This document shows, piece by piece, positions 24,660 through 33,204 of a stretch of DNA of 64,000 nucleotides. A model generated the notes under the pieces. The model saw nothing but the letters and a program-made list of their open reading frames with translations, did no database searches and had not been told where the DNA came from. Numbering within the stretch: the first letter of the stretch is position 1; each line of letters begins with the position of its first letter. The position numbers and the translations under genes are program-made. The DNA is from Pseudomonadota bacterium (GTDB lineage: Archaea; Thermoplasmatota; SW-10-69-26; JACQPN01; JAJPHT01): NCBI GenBank assembly GCA_021325135.1, contig JAJPHT010000029.1, positions 124,001 through 188,000 on the forward strand, written 5' to 3'.

Positions 24660-25717
24660 ACGTGCAGCCCTTCGAGCTGGCGCGCTTCCAGCACGAGAAC
24701 CGCCACCGCGCCCGCGTCGTCCTTGGGGGCAGCGGCATCGCGCCCGCGCCCGCCGCCGAGCTTCCGCGCGCGGAGCCCACGTTCTCGGACGCCGACGAGC
24801 CCGCCTTCGCCCGCGCCGTCGCGCGCGCCCGCGGCGTGCCCGTGGAGAGCGTGCTGCCCACCGTGGGCGGGACCGAGGCGCTCTTCGTCGCGCTCTTCGG
24901 CCTCGTCTCGCCGGGCGACCGCGTCCTCGTGGAGACGCCGACGTACTTCCCCCTCCACGAGATCCCCCGCGCGCTGGGCGCCCGCGTGCAGGCGCTTCCG
25001 CGCGCGCTGGAGGAGGGGTGGCGCCTCGATGTGGACGAGGCCATCCGCCTGCTGGACGACGACGTCAGCGTCGTCGCGCTGGCGAGCCCCAACAACCCCA
25101 CCGGGCGCCTCACGCCCGCGCGCGACCTCGCGCGCCTCGCGGCGGCCTGCGAGGAGGTGGGCGCGTGGGTCGTCGTGGACGAGGTGTTCGCGCCGCTGGT
25201 CCAGCCGCGCCCCCGCGCCGCGCACTCGCTTCATCCGCGCATCGTCAGCACGGGGAGCCTCACCAAGTGCCAGGGGCTCCCGGGCCTGCGCGCCGGATGG
25301 GCCCTCGCCGCGCCCGAGGCGATGCAGTCGATGAAGCGCGCCAAGGGGCTCTCCAGCATCATCGGCCCCTCGCTCTCTGTGCCCTACGCCATCGAGGCGT
25401 TGCAGCGAGAGGACGCGCTCCTCGCCCGCGCGCTGCGCATCACCCACGCCAACCACGCGCGCTGGCGCGGCTTCGCGCAGGCGCGCCACGCGCTCCAGTG
25501 GCGCGAGCCGGACTGCCCGCTCATCGCGGCGGTCAAGCTCCCGGAGGGCGTCGACGACGTGAAGCACTGCGAGGCGCTGCTGGAGGAGGAGGGCGTCCTC
25601 CTGGTGCCGGGCTCCTTCGTGGGCCTCCCGGGCTTCGTGCGCGTGGGCTTCGGCGCCGAGCCGGAGGCGTTCGCCCAAGGCCTCGAAGGCTGGGGCCGCC
25701 TGCTGGACACCGTATGA
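24656..25717 (+). CDS. PLP-dependent aminotransferase, class I/II
   Basis: 353 residues, fold type I. The PLP lysine lies in 'GSLTKCQGLPGLRAGW', the class-I attachment signature. Other landmarks are 'PTVGGTEALFVAL', 'PTYFPLHEIPRALGARV', 'ASPNNPTGR' and 'VVVDEVF'. Substrate unclear; the N-terminal 'QPFELARFQHENRHRARV' resembles a capreomycidine-synthase-like subgroup rather than classical AspC. GTG start overlaps the chaperone stop, so translation is coupled though the functional link is not obvious. Confidence 0.85.
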   Translation: MNVQPFELARFQHENRHRARVVLGGSGIAPAPAAELPRAEPTFSDADEPAFARAVARARGVPVESVLPTVGGTEALFVALFGLVSPGDRVLVETPTYFPLHEIPRALGARVQALPRALEEGWRLDVDEAIRLLDDDVSVVALASPNNPTGRLTPARDLARLAAACEEVGAWVVVDEVFAPLVQPRPRAAHSLHPRIVSTGSLTKCQGLPGLRAGWALAAPEAMQSMKRAKGLSSIIGPSLSVPYAIEALQREDALLARALRITHANHARWRGFAQARHALQWREPDCPLIAAVKLPEGVDDVKHCEALLEEEGVLLVPGSFVGLPGFVRVGFGAEPEAFAQGLEGWGRLLDTV

Positions 25718-25780
25718 GTGTCACCCCGCGGGGCCGCGGAACCGTTTATCCCGCGCCGCGCGCTGCATGGCCGATCCCCC

Positions 25781-27121
25781 ATGGGCCCCGCGCGCCTCGC
25801 CCCGCTCCTCGTCCTGCTTCTCCTCGCGGCCGGCGCTGGCGCGGGCCCCCTCCGCGGCGCCGCCGGCACGGCCAGCGTGCCCGTCTTCGCCGCGCCAGTC
25901 GTCATCGCGGCGGACGTCGCCACCGGAGAGCCCAGCCTCGTCGTCGACCCCAACGACGCCTCTCGCCTCTACGTCGCGGCGCCCGACTCGCCCGCCACCG
26001 ACGTGTGGACCTCCGCCGACGGGGGCGCCTCGTGGCTGCGCGCGCCCGACACGCTGGGCGCCAGCGGCGACTCCAGCCTCGCCGTGGACGCGGCGGGCGC
26101 GCTCTACGCGGCGGACCTCTGCTCGGTGTCGGGCCACGGCGACGTGCCCGTCTCCGTGAGCGAGGACCACGCCGCGACGTGGGCGCGCGTCGTCAACGTC
26201 GCCACCGAGTCGAGCGGCTGCGGCAGCGCGGACCGCCAGTGGGTCCTCGCCGCGGGCGCGGGCCACGCCTACGCCATCTGGAACGACGGCGACACGTACT
26301 TCAGCAAGACCACCGACGGCGGCCGCACCTGGCTGCCGCCCCTCTCCATCTCCTCCAACGTCATCCTGGGCGGGCCCCTCGCGCGCGACGGCGCGGGCAC
26401 GCTCTACACCGCCTACGACGACGGGCTGGAGATCCACCTCCTGCGCAGCTTCGACGACGGCCTCACCTGGGTGGACACCAAGGCGGCGGACGAGAACGGC
26501 GCGCTGCGCGACTTCGCCACGCACCCCCTGGGCACCGTCAACTCCTTCGTCGTGGCGGCCGCCGACGAGCACGGCAACGTCTACGTCGTCTGGTCCGAGG
26601 AGAAGGACGTCGTCCTCGTGGCGAGCCGCGACGGCGGCGCGACCTTCGGGCCGCGCGTGACCGTGACGCAGGGCAAGACCGGCGTCTTCCCGTGGGTCGT
26701 CGCGGGGCCCAGCTCGGGCGTCGACGTGGCGTTCTACGAGTCGAACCAGAACCTGGAGCCCGACCAGGGGCAGGCGATCACCACCTGGCACGTGACGCTC
26801 GCGCAGAGCTTCGACGCCGCCAGCGCCGCGCCCACCTTCACGCTGACGCCCGTCTCCGGCGTCGTCCACCGCGGAAGCATCTGCACGACCGGCATCGCCT
26901 GCGCGGGCCCGCAGAACTTCCTCGGGGTGGGCGGCGTGCCCACACCGGGCGACCGCAGGCTCTACGACTTCTTCGAGATGCGCGTCGACCCCGCGGGCAA
27001 CGCCCTGGTGGCCTACCCCGTGGACCGCTGGATCGTGGACACCAAGGACCCCTTCGACGCGGTGTTCTCTGACGAGTCGTTCACCTTCTCGCGCCAGGTG
27101 GACGGCCCCACGCTGGGCTGA
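25781..27121 (+). CDS. Secreted sialidase-like (BNR/Asp-box) beta-propeller protein
   Basis: 446 residues with a signal peptide (LAPLLVLLLLAAGAGAGPLR). The mature protein contains at least five Asp-box repeats (S-x-D-x-G-x-T-W: 'SADGGASW', 'TTDGGRTW', 'SFDDGLTW', 'SRDGGATF' and a variant), which mark propeller blade turns. No sialidase catalytic triad can be assigned, so it may be a non-enzymatic surface propeller. ATG 25781 gives the signal peptide; a TATA-like 'ccgtttatcc' lies ~34 bp upstream. Confidence 0.8.
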   Translation: MGPARLAPLLVLLLLAAGAGAGPLRGAAGTASVPVFAAPVVIAADVATGEPSLVVDPNDASRLYVAAPDSPATDVWTSADGGASWLRAPDTLGASGDSSLAVDAAGALYAADLCSVSGHGDVPVSVSEDHAATWARVVNVATESSGCGSADRQWVLAAGAGHAYAIWNDGDTYFSKTTDGGRTWLPPLSISSNVILGGPLARDGAGTLYTAYDDGLEIHLLRSFDDGLTWVDTKAADENGALRDFATHPLGTVNSFVVAAADEHGNVYVVWSEEKDVVLVASRDGGATFGPRVTVTQGKTGVFPWVVAGPSSGVDVAFYESNQNLEPDQGQAITTWHVTLAQSFDAASAAPTFTLTPVSGVVHRGSICTTGIACAGPQNFLGVGGVPTPGDRRLYDFFEMRVDPAGNALVAYPVDRWIVDTKDPFDAVFSDESFTFSRQVDGPTLG

Positions 27122-27291
27122 GCGGACGCGTTCTGCCCTGCAAAACGTCGACGCCGTGATGCCCGGGAGGCGCATCCCGGACTGCTCCACGCCGGCCGCC
27201 CGCCCTCCTTCTGCCCCCAAACCGACTCCCACGGGGGGCCCGCGGCCGGCGCGGAGACAAACCTTTTTCCGCCTCCTGGCATCGCGGGGCG

Positions 27292-28455
27292 ATGATCCCG
27301 CGAGCGTCCGTCCAGGAGGCCATCGCCCGCTACGACCCGCGCCGCCTGACCGTGGGCGCCATCGGCAGCCACTCCGCGCTGGACGTGGCCGACGGCGCCG
27401 CGGACGAAGGGCTCCGCACGCTGGTGGTCGCGCAGCAGGGGCGCGAGCGGACCTACGCGCGCTACTTCAAGGCGCACCGCGCCGCCGACGGGCGGCTCCT
27501 GCGCGGCGCGGTGGACGAGTGCCTCGTGCTCCCGAAGTTCGGCGACGTCGTGCAGGACGCGCACCAGCAGCACCTCCTCTCGCGCAGCACCGTGTGGGTG
27601 CCCAACCGCAGCTTCACCGTCTACTGCGGCATCGACAACGTGGAGGACAAGTGGCGCGTGCCCATCTTCGGCAACCGCGCGATGCTGCGCACCGAGGAGC
27701 GCACCGAGAGCCGCGACTACTACTGGCTCCTGGAGCGGGCGGGCCTCCCCTTCCCCGAGAAGATCAAGGACCCGCGCGACATCACCGAGCTTGCCATCGT
27801 GAAGCTCCACCACGCCAAGAAGAAGCTGGAGCGCGGCTTCTTCACCGCGGCCTCGTACAAGGAGTACCAGGAGAAGAGCGGCGAGCTGCTCTCGCAGGGC
27901 GTGATCGACGAGGAGAGCCTGGAGAAGGCGCGCATCGAGCGCTACGTCATCGGCCCCGTGTTCAACTTCAACTTCTTCTACAGCCCCCTCGCGGCGCGCC
28001 ACGGCGAGGAGCCCTTGGAATTGCTGGGTGTCGACTGGCGCTTCGAGTCGAGCCTGGACGGCCACGTGCGCCTCCCCGCGGCGCAGCAGCTCACGCTCCA
28101 GGGCAAGCAGAGGATCCCCGAGATGACCGTCGTGGGCCACAACACGGCCACCGTGCGCGAGAGCCTCCTGGAGGACGCCTTCGCGCTGGGCGAGAAGTTC
28201 GTGAAGGCGGCGCAGGAGCACTACGCGCCCGGCATCATCGGCCCCTTCTGCCTCCAGACGTGCGTGGACAAGGACATGCGGTTCTACATCTACGACGTGG
28301 CGCCCCGCATCGGCGGCGGCACCAACGTCCACGTCGGCGTCGGCCACCCCTACGGCAACGCCCTCTGGCGCCAGCCCACCAGCACGGGGCGCCGCGTCGC
28401 CATGGAGATCAAGCGGGCGGCCGAGGAAGGGCGCCTCGCCGACGTGGTGACCTAG
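27292..28455 (+). CDS. purP: FAICAR synthetase (formate-dependent archaeal purine enzyme)
   Basis: 387 residues, ATP-grasp fold typical of PurP. Landmarks are 'VGAIGSHSALDVADGA' at the start, 'VPNRSFTVYCGIDNVED', 'PIFGNRAMLRTEERTESRDY', 'GPVFNFNFFYSPL', 'LGVDWRFESSLDG' and 'YDVAPRIGGGTNVHVGVGHPYG'. It converts AICAR to FAICAR with ATP and formate, the archaeal replacement for folate-dependent PurH transformylase. ATG 27292 is supported by an AT-rich 'cctttttcc' ~27 bp upstream. Confidence 0.93.
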   Translation: MIPRASVQEAIARYDPRRLTVGAIGSHSALDVADGAADEGLRTLVVAQQGRERTYARYFKAHRAADGRLLRGAVDECLVLPKFGDVVQDAHQQHLLSRSTVWVPNRSFTVYCGIDNVEDKWRVPIFGNRAMLRTEERTESRDYYWLLERAGLPFPEKIKDPRDITELAIVKLHHAKKKLERGFFTAASYKEYQEKSGELLSQGVIDEESLEKARIERYVIGPVFNFNFFYSPLAARHGEEPLELLGVDWRFESSLDGHVRLPAAQQLTLQGKQRIPEMTVVGHNTATVRESLLEDAFALGEKFVKAAQEHYAPGIIGPFCLQTCVDKDMRFYIYDVAPRIGGGTNVHVGVGHPYGNALWRQPTSTGRRVAMEIKRAAEEGRLADVVT

Positions 28456-29000
28456 AGCTTCCCGCCCATCTCCAGCTGGACGCGCTTGGCCTCCAGCGCG
28501 CCGCGCTGCTGCTTCAGCTCGTCCACGAAGGAGGCGTACCCCTGCTTGCTGATCTGGCCGGTGGCCAGCATGACGCCGGCCTTGTTGATGCGGCGCGTCA
28601 GCTCGCGGATCTCCTCGTCGATGCCCGAGATGCGGCTGTCGCGGGGCGCGGCGGGCGGGGCGGCGCGGACCTCGACGGGCGAGGGGCGCAGGCGCGGCGC
28701 GGCGGGGATGGGGGCCGGGGAGTGGAGCGCGCTGGGGGTGGGCGTCGTCATGCGCGTGGCGAAGGCGATCTCCGCCGGCACGACCTGGATGGTCTCCTCG
28801 GGCGTCTGGAAGTGGAAGAGCGCCATGAGCAGGCCGCCCAGGAGGAGCACGAAGCCCACGATGGACGCCAGCGAGGCGCCGGTGAGGGTGAGGAAGGACG
28901 AGGGGAGCCACGGCGCGTGCAGCAGGCCGGCGCACAGGCTGGCCGTGCCAGCGAGGGCGAAGGCGGCGCCGACGACGAGGTGGCTCGACCCGCGTGCCAT
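28452..29000 (-). CDS. Two-TM protein with SHOCT-like C-terminal domain
   Basis: 182 residues. Two membrane helices (about residues 8-30 and 40-65), a Pro/Ala-rich linker, then a helical pair 'IRELTRRINKAGVMLATGQI' followed by 'SKQGYASFVDELKQQR'. The latter is similar to the SHOCT module often found at the ends of membrane proteins, where it mediates assembly. ATG at 29000 is backed by a TATA box ~28 bp upstream. The stop overlaps the convergent purP stop by 4 bp. Confidence 0.7.
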   Translation of the reverse strand: MARGSSHLVVGAAFALAGTASLCAGLLHAPWLPSSFLTLTGASLASIVGFVLLLGGLLMALFHFQTPEETIQVVPAEIAFATRMTTPTPSALHSPAPIPAAPRLRPSPVEVRAAPPAAPRDSRISGIDEEIRELTRRINKAGVMLATGQISKQGYASFVDELKQQRGALEAKRVQLEMGGKL

Positions 29001-29023
29001 GGTCGATCCCTCTCCTTCGGCCG

Positions 29024-29035
29024 CTGGATAAGAAG
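29024..29035 (-). promoter_or_regulatory. TATA box of the two-TM gene
   Basis: Minus strand CTTCTTATCCAG, centred ~28 bp before the ATG at 29000. Confidence 0.5.
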
Positions 29036-29124
29036 GCATCGGGATCGGACCCGGGCCGGATGGCGCATCCGCCGAGGACAAACCGCCGGGGGTTGTCCCC
29101 AGGGGCCCTGGGGACCCGGGGCCT

Positions 29125-29778
29125 TCACGGCAGCGAGCTGAAGGGGACCTCGTCGTAGAGGAACGGAAGCTCCGCGGTGCAGGGCTGGGGGCCGCTGCCC
29201 ACGGGGACGAAGACGACGGCCGCGTCCACGTCCACCTCGCGCGTCTCCTGGCAGCCGCTCCCGGTGCCGGTCTGCGTGTCGTAGGCGCCCACGCCCACGC
29301 TGGCGACGTCCTGCACGGTGAACCAGCTGCTGGCGCCGATGCAGGTGCTCCGGCCCACGACGCTGGAGCACGCGCTCCCCTCGTCCTCGGGGGTGGTCTG
29401 GTCGCGCTGGTTGGCGTCGGCCTGCACGCCGGTGCCCGCGACGCCGCGCACGCCCTCGAAGGCGCCCGCGCCCGCGTCGGTCCACTGGCGGCTCTGCTGC
29501 GTGGTGCCGTCGTCGTAGGTCCACGAGCCCTGCTCCAGGTCGGCGTGCGCGTAGTCGAACGCAGGGTCGGCCTCCACGGCGTGGCTGACGTGCAGGACGT
29601 AGTCGTGGGTGAACGTCTGGCTCGGGTCGCCGAAGCTCCCGTGGTCCAGCGCGCACGCGGTGGTGTAGTTGGTGTCGGGGTACTGCTCCACGGTCACCAC
29701 GTCGCACTCGGCGTGGGCTGGGAGCGCGGCGAAGGGGAGCGCCAGAAGGACCAGGGCCAGCAGGGAACGGACTCGCAT
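29125..29778 (-). CDS. Secreted protein, unknown function
   Basis: 217 residues. Signal peptide 'MRVRSLLALVLLALPFAALP' ends at AHA before 'ECDVVTVEQYPD'. The mature chain is Asp/Thr/Gly-rich with six or more cysteines and an NYT sequon, and appears beta-rich. No catalytic motif or family recognised. ATG 29778 is preferred because it starts the signal peptide and has GGAGAGG about 12 bp upstream. Confidence 0.7.
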   Translation of the reverse strand: MRVRSLLALVLLALPFAALPAHAECDVVTVEQYPDTNYTTACALDHGSFGDPSQTFTHDYVLHVSHAVEADPAFDYAHADLEQGSWTYDDGTTQQSRQWTDAGAGAFEGVRGVAGTGVQADANQRDQTTPEDEGSACSSVVGRSTCIGASSWFTVQDVASVGVGAYDTQTGTGSGCQETREVDVDAAVVFVPVGSGPQPCTAELPFLYDEVPFSSLP

Positions 29779-30049
29779 GTCGATGCCTCTCCGCGGGCCG
29801 CAGGGCGCGCGGCGTCGATAAGCGCTTGCGTCCAAGGCCTGGGGCGAAGCCGCGAGGGCATCACCCTTCAACGCGGCGCACGACCCGCGGGAGGGCGTCC
29901 CCCGGCGGCGTGTGATAGCAAAGGACTGCCCGGGGCCCGTCCAGCCGCCATCGGCCGGCCGGCGCAGGCGCGAAGCGGCGCCTCAACCGCTTGCGCGGAA
30001 CGGCCGCCGCGGGCACGCTTTTGGTCCCGCCGCGCGCTTGCGGCTCCGC

Positions 30050-30859
30050 TTGACGACCCTCGCCCGCGAGACGCTGGAGCAGCGGCCGCGACGCAGCCCG
30101 CTCCTCCACGCCGCCGCCCTCCTGCTGGCCTTCGCCTCCTTCGCGCTGCTGGCCGCCTGGATGGCCGGCGCCCGCCAGGGGCCCCCTTCGAGGGCGTGGC
30201 TCGTCGCGGAGTGGGCGACGTGCGTCCTCTTCGCGCTGGAGTTCCTCACGCGCAGCGGCTTCCGCTGGCGGCCCGGCCGCTACGCGCTGGGGCACCTCTT
30301 CGACTTCGTCGCCGTGGTGCCCGTCCTGGCCCTGGCCAGCGCGGCAGCGCCCCTCCTCTGGATCGTCCTCGTCGCGCGCGGCGTCCGCTGCATCGACCGC
30401 GTGCTGGGCGACGGCTTCGTGCAGCGCCTGGTCCTCATCCTGGCCGAGGGGTTCGAGGAGGAGGTCGCCGACCGCGTGACGCTGCGCCTCCTGGCCCGCG
30501 CGGAGCAGAACCTCGCGGAGAGCCGCTTCGGGACCGCGGTGGGCGACGCGCTCGCGCAGAACCGCGACGCGGTCCTCGCCCGCATGCGCGCCGCCACGCC
30601 CGACGAAGGCGCGGGCCCGGCCCTGGCGCGCCTCGTGGGGCTCGACAAGGCCGTCGCGACCGCCGAGGCGCGCGCCTACGACGCCGTGGTGGAGGTGCTG
30701 CGCAGCCGCGAGGTGGACGACGCCCTGCGCGCGGCGATCGTGGGCTCCTTCGCCAACCTGCGCCAGGAGGTCGGACGCCGCGAGTGGCGGGCGCGCCTGA
30801 AGGACGTCTGGCGCCGCGGGCGCGGCCGGGCGAACGATCATACCGGACCCCGTCCGTGA
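30050..30859 (+). CDS. Ion-channel-like membrane protein (voltage-sensor-like segments)
   Basis: About 269 residues from a TTG start, selected from a TATA-like 'cgcttttggt' ~30 bp upstream; an ATG at 29912 in the same frame is the alternative but is preceded by Arg-rich non-conserved-looking sequence. Four hydrophobic segments carry 'WATCVLFALEFLTRSGFRWR', 'HLFDFVAVVPVLALA' and 'VLVARGVRCIDRVLGDG', an arrangement like S1-S4 of ion channels. No selectivity filter is visible. The C-terminal ~140 residues are helical and cytosolic. Confidence 0.6.
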   Translation: MTTLARETLEQRPRRSPLLHAAALLLAFASFALLAAWMAGARQGPPSRAWLVAEWATCVLFALEFLTRSGFRWRPGRYALGHLFDFVAVVPVLALASAAAPLLWIVLVARGVRCIDRVLGDGFVQRLVLILAEGFEEEVADRVTLRLLARAEQNLAESRFGTAVGDALAQNRDAVLARMRAATPDEGAGPALARLVGLDKAVATAEARAYDAVVEVLRSREVDDALRAAIVGSFANLRQEVGRREWRARLKDVWRRGRGRANDHTGPRP

Positions 30860-30880
30860 CCCTCCCGGGTTGACCTCACC

Positions 30881-31390
30881 ATGGCAAAGGGTCTCTGGCC
30901 TGTCATCAACGTCTCCGACGTCGCCAAGTCCGTGGAGTTCTACAAGGGGCTGGGCCTCAAGGCGCGCCTCGACAAGACGAGCATGGGCCCCGAGATGGCC
31001 TTCGGCACCCTCGACCTGGGCGACGCGGGCATCATCATCTGGGACAAGCACGCCGTGCCCCCCGACCAGGCCGAGGACACCAAGGCGTGGGTCACCGGCG
31101 AGCTTGGCAAGGGCGTCCTCTTCACCATCGGCGTCCCCAACGCGCAGAAGGCGTGGGCCAACGCCCAGAAGATCCGCGCCGAGGTCGACGTCCCCCTGGA
31201 GGCCCAGCCCTGGGGCGGCCACGCCTTCAACGTCGTCGACCCCGACGGCTACGTCCTGAGCATCACCGACAAGTTCCCCGACATGGAGCCCCCGAAGAAG
31301 CGCAGCGCCAAGAAGCGCGCCGCGAAAAAGGGCGCGGCCAAGAAGGGCGCGAAGACGAGCGCCAAGAAGGCGAAGGGGAAGCGGAGGTAA
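30881..31390 (+). CDS. Glyoxalase/VOC-fold protein with histone-H1-like basic tail
   Basis: 169 residues. Residues 1-~130 form one vicinal-oxygen-chelate domain ('VINVSDVAKSVEFYKGLGLK', 'FGTLDLGDAGIIIWDKH', 'FNVVDPDGYVLSI'). The last ~40 residues are almost pure Lys/Ala/Gly/Arg (KKRSAKKRAAKKGAAKKGA), like the C-terminus of histone H1. The tail could bind nucleic acid or be a recent low-complexity addition. The convergent neighbour carries a similar tail at its N-terminus. Confidence 0.8.
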   Translation: MAKGLWPVINVSDVAKSVEFYKGLGLKARLDKTSMGPEMAFGTLDLGDAGIIIWDKHAVPPDQAEDTKAWVTGELGKGVLFTIGVPNAQKAWANAQKIRAEVDVPLEAQPWGGHAFNVVDPDGYVLSITDKFPDMEPPKKRSAKKRAAKKGAAKKGAKTSAKKAKGKRR

Positions 31391-31396
31391 CGCCCC

Positions 31397-31834
31397 TCAA
31401 CGGCCGGACGCGTTCAGCTCCGCCGCCGCGCGCACGAGGGCCTTGAAGGCCGTCTCGTCGATCTCGTCCCCCTCGCGCAGGTCGATGGCGCGCCTCAGGC
31501 CCCCTTCGAGGCCCGAGTTGAAGAGGCGCGCCGGATCGGGGACGAAGGCGCCCTTGGCGAAGGTGAGCTTGACGTGGTCCTTGTAGACCTCGCCGGTGCA
31601 GAGGATCCCGTCGTGCGACCACACCGGGACCCCATCGGGGTTGGAGGGCTTCCTCCACTTCACCTCCTCCACGGCGCTGGGATCGGCCTCGCGGATGAGG
31701 CGGCGCAAGCGGTCGAGCCGCTGGGCGCGCCAATCGCCACCGGCGCCGCGGGCGGCCTTGGCGGCCTTCTTCGCGGGCGCCTTCTTCGCCGGGGCCTTCT
31801 TCACGGCTTTCTTCGCGCTCTTCTTGGCGGCCAT
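31397..31834 (-). CDS. DUF1801-like protein with histone-H1-like N-terminal tail
   Basis: 145 residues. The N-terminal ~32 residues are Lys/Ala/Pro repeats (AAKKSAKKAVKKAPAKKAPA). The remainder ('LRRLIREADPSAVEEVKWRK', 'VWSHDGILCTGEVYKDHVKL', 'FAKGAFVPDPARLFNSGLEG', 'RRAIDLREGDEIDE') is a complete DUF1801/YdhG-like domain, a small fold without assigned activity. It ends 6 bp from the convergent VOC gene. Confidence 0.8.
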   Translation of the reverse strand: MAAKKSAKKAVKKAPAKKAPAKKAAKAARGAGGDWRAQRLDRLRRLIREADPSAVEEVKWRKPSNPDGVPVWSHDGILCTGEVYKDHVKLTFAKGAFVPDPARLFNSGLEGGLRRAIDLREGDEIDETAFKALVRAAAELNASGR

Positions 31835-31977
31835 CGCGCGCGCAACGCCGGGGCGGCGCTTGAATCGAACGCTCCAGCAGAGGACCATGCGCGGTAGCGG
31901 GGGACGAGACGGGGGTTGGCTTGAACGGAGCGAAAAAAAATCGATTCCGTTCGCGAATTCAGGCCGGAGCAGGAGAG

Positions 31978-32001
31978 TGCGCCCGCCGGGATTCGAACCC
32001 G
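31978..32001. repeat. Displaced 24-bp copy of the tRNA-Gly(TCC) 3' end (candidate attachment site)
   Basis: Identical in sequence and orientation to 33205-33228, the acceptor 3' strand and T-arm of tRNA-Gly(TCC). The match stops inside the T-stem and no compatible 5' half follows, so it is not a tRNA gene. It sits downstream of the intact tRNA's 3' end, as expected for a displaced att site after site-specific integration. Confidence 0.7.
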
Positions 32002-32007
32002 AGTCCC

Positions 32008-32169
32008 GAGGAGAATCGCAGAGAGTGAGGCCCGAAACCGGCGTCACTCTCCAATCGCTCGATGCTCCGGGCCACCGCGTGACTGCGTGCGGTCCGGACC
32101 CTCCCGTTTCGTCTCCGTGTCCTTTCGGGGCGCCTGGGTCGAGCCTCAAGCGACGAGACGATTCTCCTC
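32008..32169. other. 162-nt imperfect inverted-repeat structure
   Basis: GAGGAGAATCG at 32008-32018 pairs perfectly with 32159-32169. Further in, TGAGGC-x-CGA-x2-CC-x-GGCG recurs on both arms (to about 32045 and 32129), giving roughly 30 pairs over 38-41 nt. The interior has another short hairpin (ACCGC...GCGGT). It may be a structured RNA or the folded end of the element; the transcribed strand is unknown. Confidence 0.45.
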
Positions 32170-32310
32170 AGTCGTGTACCGCTCGACGCCCCTTGCCGAG
32201 ATTTCCGTCGACCTTCGGTTCCCGCTGAGAGGCCGTCCGATCGTTGGTCCTGTGAAAACACGGATCGTTGACCACGTCGGGTGGGACATTGGACCGTGAA
32301 GCGGCCTCGA

Positions 32311-32508
32311 CTACTTCGAGAGCCAGCCCGTGAAGAAGTCCCAAATCGACTTCGCGGTCTGCAAATCGCCGACGACGCCGAGGGCGAATACGATGACGCC
32401 CCCCGCGGTCACGAGAACGACCAGGGGCCAGAAGAGACCGTACTTGAACATCCGACCGCGGTACGCGCGGGGGAAGGCGTTGATGACCCGAGTTGTAGTC
32501 CGGACCAT
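32311..32508 (-). CDS. Small membrane protein in the tRNA-Gly element
   Basis: 65 residues. A basic N-terminus (MVRTTTRVINAFPRAYRGR) precedes one membrane helix (LFWPLVVLVTAGGVIVFALG) and a short tail with Trp and Phe. Third-position GC bias is weaker than in flanking genes, as expected for acquired DNA. No family recognised. It is the only convincing gene between the att-like copies. Confidence 0.5.
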   Translation of the reverse strand: MVRTTTRVINAFPRAYRGRMFKYGLFWPLVVLVTAGGVIVFALGVVGDLQTAKSIWDFFTGWLSK

Positions 32509-32795
32509 GCGTCGACCGTGGACCGCGCGCCCATGAACGTTTCGGGGAGTGCCCCAAACGTGCCCCCGATTTCCCGTGCGACCTATGGAGGGCAAAGGGG
32601 ATGCGTCCAGAACTCAGGCCCCGGTCGGCGGGGCATCCGGCGAGAAAGGGGGTGCGTCAAAAACGGCTTGGCCGATTTCGTCTATAGACGGATGCTGACA
32701 AGAAGGATTACGTCATCGAGTGGCGTCGCTACTGCGGTGCGCTCCGGTCCTCGCCCGCGCAAGCAACGCGGACGACGGCCGGCCGCGCGCAAGCT

Positions 32796-32838
32796 CGCCG
32801 GGGAGACCAAGGACTCGCGGCCCAAGGTCTCCCCGGCG
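32796..32838. other. Perfect 13-bp hairpin inside the element
   Basis: CGCCGGGGAGACC (32796-32808) and GGTCTCCCCGGCG (32826-32838) flank a 17-nt loop. It lies outside any convincing gene; could be a terminator, origin-like structure or RNA element. Confidence 0.55.
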
Positions 32839-33204
32839 CGCGGCGCTCAAGGGCGCGAGCCGATGCTCACAGGGCCGCCTTTGGCCCGGGCGCCTGCGGA
32901 GGATAGGTTCTGCTTAGGCGCTCGGTTGGTCCGCCGCGTCCGGCCCCCCGTCGGGTGTCGGATTCCCACCGTCCGGCGGGGTGGGCTCGCTTCGAACCAC
33001 CGTCAGCGCGTGGCTCTCGCAGTCCAAGACCACATCCGTGAACCGCGCAGCCTGCTCGAAGGCGCTCTTCTACATCGCAAAGGTTGGACGCAAAGTCGCT
33101 CCTGCGGGGGAGCGGCCACCGCTGCCGCAGGTGTGACAGATGGTCAAGACGTTACATGCCGAAAACGCGGCTTGACCCATCCGGGGTCCGCCGTAATTTG
33201 GCTA

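Noticed and set aside
31978..32140. Possible intron-containing tRNA sharing the tRNA-Gly 3' end
   Set aside because: The T-arm and 3' acceptor are present, but no matching 5' acceptor (GCGCCCG), D-arm or anticodon arm could be found within 200 nt; the nearest candidate (32119-32133) mismatches and lacks the conserved U8. A displaced att copy explains it better.
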